Shown one piece after another: positions 61,101-64,000 of a DNA stretch of 64,000 bases. The position numbers and the translations under genes were made by a program. The notes under the pieces are model-generated. The model searched no databases. It was not told the DNA's origin and saw only the letters and a list, made by a program, of their open reading frames with translations. The DNA comes from Lewinellaceae bacterium. GTDB lineage: Bacteria; Bacteroidota; Bacteroidia; Chitinophagales; Saprospiraceae. Each line of letters starts with the position of its first letter. Positions within the stretch are counted from its first letter, which is position 1. The stretch covers positions 203,826 through 267,825 of the forward strand of contig JACJYA010000013.1 in assembly GCA_020636315.1 (NCBI GenBank), read 5' to 3'.

Positions 61101-63957
61101 TACCGGTGCCGGCGGCATTTTCTACCTCCAGAGTAATGGTATAATCGCCCGGGGTATCATAAGTAAAGCTGGGGTTCTGCTGGCTGGAGGTATCCGGGGT
61201 GGCGCCGGGGGCCGACCAGGACCAGGAGGTGGTATTGCTGCTGGACAGGTCACTCGCCTGTACGGTGAAGGGCGCGCATCCGGAAGAGGCATTCAGCTCA
61301 AAATCGGCAGTAGGCGGTGTGACGATTTCAATTTCCTGGATCAACGTATCGTTGCCGCAATTGCTGAAAGCGGCCAGAGCTGCAGAATAAATGCCATCGG
61401 CGCCGAAGTCGTGGGTGGTGGTATCCTGAGTTGAGGTTGTGCCGTCATCAAAGATCCATTGAATGGAATCGGCATCGGTGGCCTGGCTGTAAAAACTGGC
61501 CTGGGTTTCACCGATAGTGTAGTCGAAAGTGAATGCACTTTGGGCCCCCTCTTCGATGGCCAGGTTTTGGGTGATGGTGTCACTTCCGGCGGCATTAGAA
61601 GAGATCAGGGTAATGGCAAAAATTCCTCCGGAATTGAAATTCACCGACGGATTGGCCAGGTTGGAGGAGGACGGCGACCCACCCTGGAAATGCCATTCAA
61701 AGGAAGTAGCATTGTTACTGGATTCATTATTGAACTGGACCAGAAGTGGAGCACAGCCGGAAGGTACATCAGCGGAAAAGGCGGCAACCGGGGGTGTGGC
61801 TAACACAATTTCTTCCGTCTTTATATCATCGCTGCAGGAGCCGAAGGCCGTCAGGGTAACGGTATAATTCCCATCTGTAGCGTAAGTGTGGCTGGGATTT
61901 TCATCGGTGCTGGACGTTCCATCGCCAAAATCCCAGAGCCAGGAATCCAGGTTTGTGGAAAAGTTATTGAACTGAACGGTTAGCCCTCCGGGCCCAACCT
62001 GATAAGTGAAGAGCGCTTCCGGAACCGGCAGCACTTCGATATAGTCCTGCAGGGTTACCGTTGAAAAGGTTCCCACCGGGTTGGTGACAGTCAGGGAGAC
62101 GTCGAAAACTCCGGGGTTGTTGTAGGTTACCGTTGGGTTGGGAAGGGTGGACAGGGAAGGGGCGCCTCCTTCAAAATTCCATTCCCATTCGGCGGGAGTC
62201 CCGGTAGTTTGATCGGCAAAATTAACGCTCATGCCGGCGCATATTGTCTGCCCGTCTGAGATGAACCCTGCCTGAAGGGGTAATTCGACGAAAAAGAATT
62301 CCGAAACCGAGGCTACTCCACAGGCATTGAAGGCCGTAAGGGTAACGGTATAAAAACCATCCGTAGCAAAGGTATGCGTGGGAGAAGGAGTATCAGAGAC
62401 GTTGCCATCGCCAAAATCCCAGGAAAAACTCTGAGCATCGGTGGTTAGATTGTCAAACTGGACCGTCAGGCTGTTGGTGGTATAAACAAACTGAGGGTTG
62501 GGCACATCCTCCACTACGATATAGCCGGGCATGGTGATGGTATTGAACCCGGCAGTATTGGAAACGGTGAGAATCACATCGTAGGTGCCGGCGGCATTAT
62601 AGGTTACAACCGGGTTGGGGCTGGAGGAGGTAGCAGGCGTGCCTCCAGGGAATTGCCAGCTGTAGTCATCGACCTGGCCCGAAGAGAGGTCCGTAAAATT
62701 GACGGCCATAGGAACACAGCCGCTGGTGATGTTGGCTGTCAGGCCGGCAGTGGGCGGGTCGAGGTTGAAATTGCAATTGGTAAAGCACCCGGGGACGCTG
62801 AGAAAGGCATTGACATAAGAGTTGATCGCAGCAGTGGATTGTGTGGACCAGGTATTGGTGTTGTTTACAGCTGGCGACATGATGAAGTTGGTGCCCTGGG
62901 GGTCGTGCCCCGCGTTGAAATTGTGGCCCAGTTCATGGGCCTGTACCACCCGCAACAGAGCACTGGAAGCAGAAAAATTCTGAAGGGCATTGTATTTGCC
63001 ATCCGTACACAGGCCGCCGACCCAGGCTATTCCTATGGTATTGCCCGAAAAATTGCGGTCCGTCCACAGGGAAGCAACGTCAAAATTGGTTCCGAACCCT
63101 CCGCTGTTGCCCCAGGCGGTAAAATCGTCGAGTAATGCCCCCGCGCTGGGAGAACTGGTCCAGGGGTCACAGGAGGAACAGGATGAAACAAAGAAAGTGG
63201 CTACTTCAAAGATGATCTGATGAGCAAACTCGTTGTCGTAGTTCGACTGTACGTTATTCAGCACTCCCAGCATAAAACTCTCCGCTCCGCTGACAGAGCC
63301 AAACTGCTGGACCATGGAAAAATCAGCTGCCAGGGCGACGTCTAATGTGTAGCAGGCCAGTACGAACCGCCCGGCATCCGGCGCCGGAAGTTCGTGAATA
63401 TCCGGCGCCGGCGTGTCATGCCATCCGCATTCGAACGAGTTGGTTTCGGCCACTCCGCTGGACGGGTAGGCAAGGTAGGTGTCTTCGCTCAGTTGCGGGT
63501 CGAAGCGCCGGGCAGGTTCGATGTAATAGGTTTCCCCGTTCGATTCGACGAACCCAAAGATGAAGTGTTCGTCCAGGGTAAGGCGGGCCTCTCCTCCCAG
63601 TGGCCCGAGTACATGCCCTTTGAAAGTCTTATTTTCTGAGCGGGGCAGCACCTCTTCACCCCGGGGCGTTAGGGATACCAACCGGTAATCTTCGGAGCGG
63701 ATGTCCTCGCCCTGCAGTTCCACGGCCCATTGGTAGGTTTCTCCCAGGCGGAGCTCCAGTTTGAAGGCGCCGGGCGCCTCTTTGGCATATTGATTCAATG
63801 CCGGAGCATCGATATGAAAAAGATGATATTCCGAAAAATGCTGGCTGAGGGCTGTCTGAGCCGGTGCGGTTAAAGCTGTGCCCCTGAAAGCCGGCTGGGC
63901 CGATGCGAGGATGGAGGTAAACAGCAATACCAGTACGCTGAGATAGACGTTCTTCAT
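58180..63957 (-). CDS. Giant secreted metalloprotease-PKD protein with T9SS tail
   Basis: 1925 aa, complete. Signal peptide (MKNVYLSVLVLLFTSILASA), a propeptide-like part (about 25-190), then a reprolysin/M12-type zinc protease domain (about 195-400) with HELGHNFNAGHD, the HExxHxxGxxH zinc site, and an SSCSSCDPW Cys cluster. From about 405 there are 18 PKD-like domains in nine alternating pairs: one type with GCAP and W-FPGG/W-APG, the other with WDFGDG and a late C-G. Pairs four to seven are nearly identical. The C-terminus (VFPNPGSGPFTVRL, LPAGVYVLEARAG) is a T9SS type A domain. Predicted to be a cell-surface or released protease with an adhesive stalk. Confidence 0.9.
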   Translation of the reverse strand: MKNVYLSVLVLLFTSILASAQPAFRGTALTAPAQTALSQHFSEYHLFHIDAPALNQYAKEAPGAFKLELRLGETYQWAVELQGEDIRSEDYRLVSLTPRGEEVLPRSENKTFKGHVLGPLGGEARLTLDEHFIFGFVESNGETYYIEPARRFDPQLSEDTYLAYPSSGVAETNSFECGWHDTPAPDIHELPAPDAGRFVLACYTLDVALAADFSMVQQFGSVSGAESFMLGVLNNVQSNYDNEFAHQIIFEVATFFVSSCSSCDPWTSSPSAGALLDDFTAWGNSGGFGTNFDVASLWTDRNFSGNTIGIAWVGGLCTDGKYNALQNFSASSALLRVVQAHELGHNFNAGHDPQGTNFIMSPAVNNTNTWSTQSTAAINSYVNAFLSVPGCFTNCNFNLDPPTAGLTANITSGCVPMAVNFTDLSSGQVDDYSWQFPGGTPATSSSPNPVVTYNAAGTYDVILTVSNTAGFNTITMPGYIVVEDVPNPQFVYTTNSLTVQFDNLTTDAQSFSWDFGDGNVSDTPSPTHTFATDGFYTVTLTAFNACGVASVSEFFFVELPLQAGFISDGQTICAGMSVNFADQTTGTPAEWEWNFEGGAPSLSTLPNPTVTYNNPGVFDVSLTVTNPVGTFSTVTLQDYIEVLPVPEALFTYQVGPGGLTVQFNNFSTNLDSWLWDFGDGTSSTDENPSHTYATDGNYTVTLTAFGSCSDDIKTEEIVLATPPVAAFSADVPSGCAPLLVQFNNESSNNATSFEWHFQGGSPSSSNLANPSVNFNSGGIFAITLISSNAAGSDTITQNLAIEEGAQSAFTFDYTIGETQASFYSQATDADSIQWIFDDGTTSTQDTTTHDFGADGIYSAALAAFSNCGNDTLIQEIEIVTPPTADFELNASSGCAPFTVQASDLSSSNTTSWSWSAPGATPDTSSQQNPSFTYDTPGDYTITLEVENAAGTGTEAITITVGDIPQAAFSASVTLGQTGLSLTNNTTGADSYAWDFGDGNTSSETQPTHSYGQDGTYTVQLIATNTCGNDTTTQEVTVVTPPVADFDLNAFSGCAPFTVQVSDLSSSNTTSWSWSAPGATPDTSNEQNPSFTYDTPGDYTITLEVENAAGSGTEAVTITVGDIPQAAFSASVTLGQTGLSLTNNTTGADSYAWDFGDGNTSSETQPTHSYGQDGTYTVQLIATNTCGNDTTTQEVTVVTPPVADFDLNAFSGCAPFTVQVSDLSSSNTTSWSWSAPGATPDTSNEQNPSFTYDTPGDYTITLEVENAAGSGTEAVTITVGDIPQAAFSASVTLGQTGLSLTNNTTGADSYAWDFGDGNTSSETQPTHSYGQDGTYTVQLIATNTCGNDTTTQEVTVVTPPVADFDLNAFSGCAPFTVQVSDLSSSNTTSWSWSAPGATPDTSNEQNPSFTYDTPGDYTITLEVSNAAGTGTETIEVFVNIGPDPGFMALVNGLEAQFINTSANSQAYEWDFGDGNGSEEAGPVHSYDTPGDYLVTLSAMNECGTATITDTITLNLAAPVANFTVSGNEGCAPLTVTFQNNSENADSYSWSFPGGTPSTSTAPNPTVTYETPGAFSVTLMAINAAGSGALTRQNIIVVGGPPQGGFEYATNEATVAFNNTTENADSYLWMFGDGHTSTETSPEHTYSQGGDYTVMLLAYNECGTDTTQQSINLTGMAPSPGLSASIESGCAPLTVTFGDGAEGTVTSWQWSFPGGNPASSSDPNPTVVYEQPGVYDVTLTIGNAFGENSQNETALITVIGVPEASFSPEIQGLGLTLTNTSSGEGLSYEWDFGDGTGSTEENPEHAYAEPGEYAVVLTVSNECGTDTARATVRAVVSGLADESWLEAFTVFPNPGSGPFTVRLQGQPAARLQLNLLNVVGQRIFRLEDSFLAGYWQGPLELERLPAGVYVLEARAGEQRAYRKVVVE
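59670..61330. repeat. Near-identical 477-bp tandem repeats inside the PKD gene
   Basis: The pair of PKD domains is repeated with an exact period of 477 bases (159 codons). For example, CATCCGGAAAAGGCG recurs at that spacing, and long stretches agree base for base over three copies, with a fourth, more diverged copy (for example GAAGAGGCATT instead of GAAAAGGCGTT) at the end of the plus-strand order. Silent changes are few, which implies recent duplication or gene conversion. Confidence 0.85.
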
Positions 63958-64000
63958 CTCTGATCTGTGTTAATTTATTTTCAGAAGTTTTCGGCCATGG

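Noticed and set aside
59980..61434. 484-codon plus-strand frame opposite the PKD repeats
   Set aside because: Repeats with the same 477-base period as the PKD gene and has no independent features.

Overview
The window looks like chromosomal DNA of a gliding or surface-living Bacteroidota, most likely near the Saprospiria (Lewinella-type relatives). The clues are several proteins ending in type IX secretion (T9SS) sorting domains, a hybrid two-component system with an AraC output, a CarboxypepD_reg/TonB-dependent receptor, an NrtR-type Nudix regulator, a SEFIR-domain protein, and a protein with an effector-associated-domain-11-like N-terminus. There is no rRNA or tRNA gene, so the class assignment is inference. 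Base composition is moderately GC-rich by eye, except for a visibly AT-rich block around the SEFIR gene (about 46.8-49.25 kb).

Layout. 0-4.1 kb: a two-gene minus-strand unit, a lipoprotein (cut by the left edge) and an unrecognised 1120-aa helical repeat protein. 4.2-9.5 kb: acetyltransferase, membrane-anchored class III nucleotide cyclase, lipoprotein, PagL-like lipid A deacylase, orphan RskA-type anti-sigma factor and a 33-aa membrane peptide. 9.5-10.1 kb: gene-poor stretch with consecutive RNA hairpins. 10.1-17.6 kb: lepA, the EAD11-like membrane protein and a 1372-aa hybrid two-component regulator. 18.2-21.9 kb: a double-hydrolase T9SS esterase, a TonB-C lipoprotein and a DUF998-like membrane protein. 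22-25.1 kb: a PEP-synthase-like enzyme translationally coupled to a frameshifted alpha/beta hydrolase, then a MITE-like element. 25.6-28.9 kb: YaiO-type outer-membrane barrel plus GT2 synthase, a probable exopolysaccharide unit. 29-35.3 kb: di-haem cytochrome c peroxidase with T9SS tail, then a MacA/MacB-like ABC export operon. 35.6-40.8 kb: lipoprotein, Nudix regulator with a nearby perfect palindrome, ComEC and a four-HhH ComEA-like protein. 40.9-43 kb: decaying T9SS cargo genes. 43.3-49.3 kb: Fpg/Nei-type glycosylase, TonB-dependent receptor, and the AT-rich SEFIR island with a small coiled-coil gene. 49.4-64 kb: alpha/beta hydrolase, two giant PKD-repeat T9SS proteins (the second with an M12-type metalloprotease domain), a HEAT-like protein and the two-subunit 2-oxoacid:ferredoxin oxidoreductase.

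The window also carries several families of short palindromic or inverted repeats. Two copies lie inside reading frames and are translated: one in the receiver domain of the hybrid regulator, one just before a T9SS tail. Others sit between convergent genes, where they can act as terminators, and two are MITE-like elements with perfect terminal inverted repeats.

The best candidates for undescribed biology are the SEFIR protein whose second domain resembles a CHAT protease that has lost its catalytic His and Cys, the EAD11-like signalling protein, the 1120-aa repeat protein with its lipoprotein partner, and the small-peptide/hairpin region at 9.4-9.7 kb.
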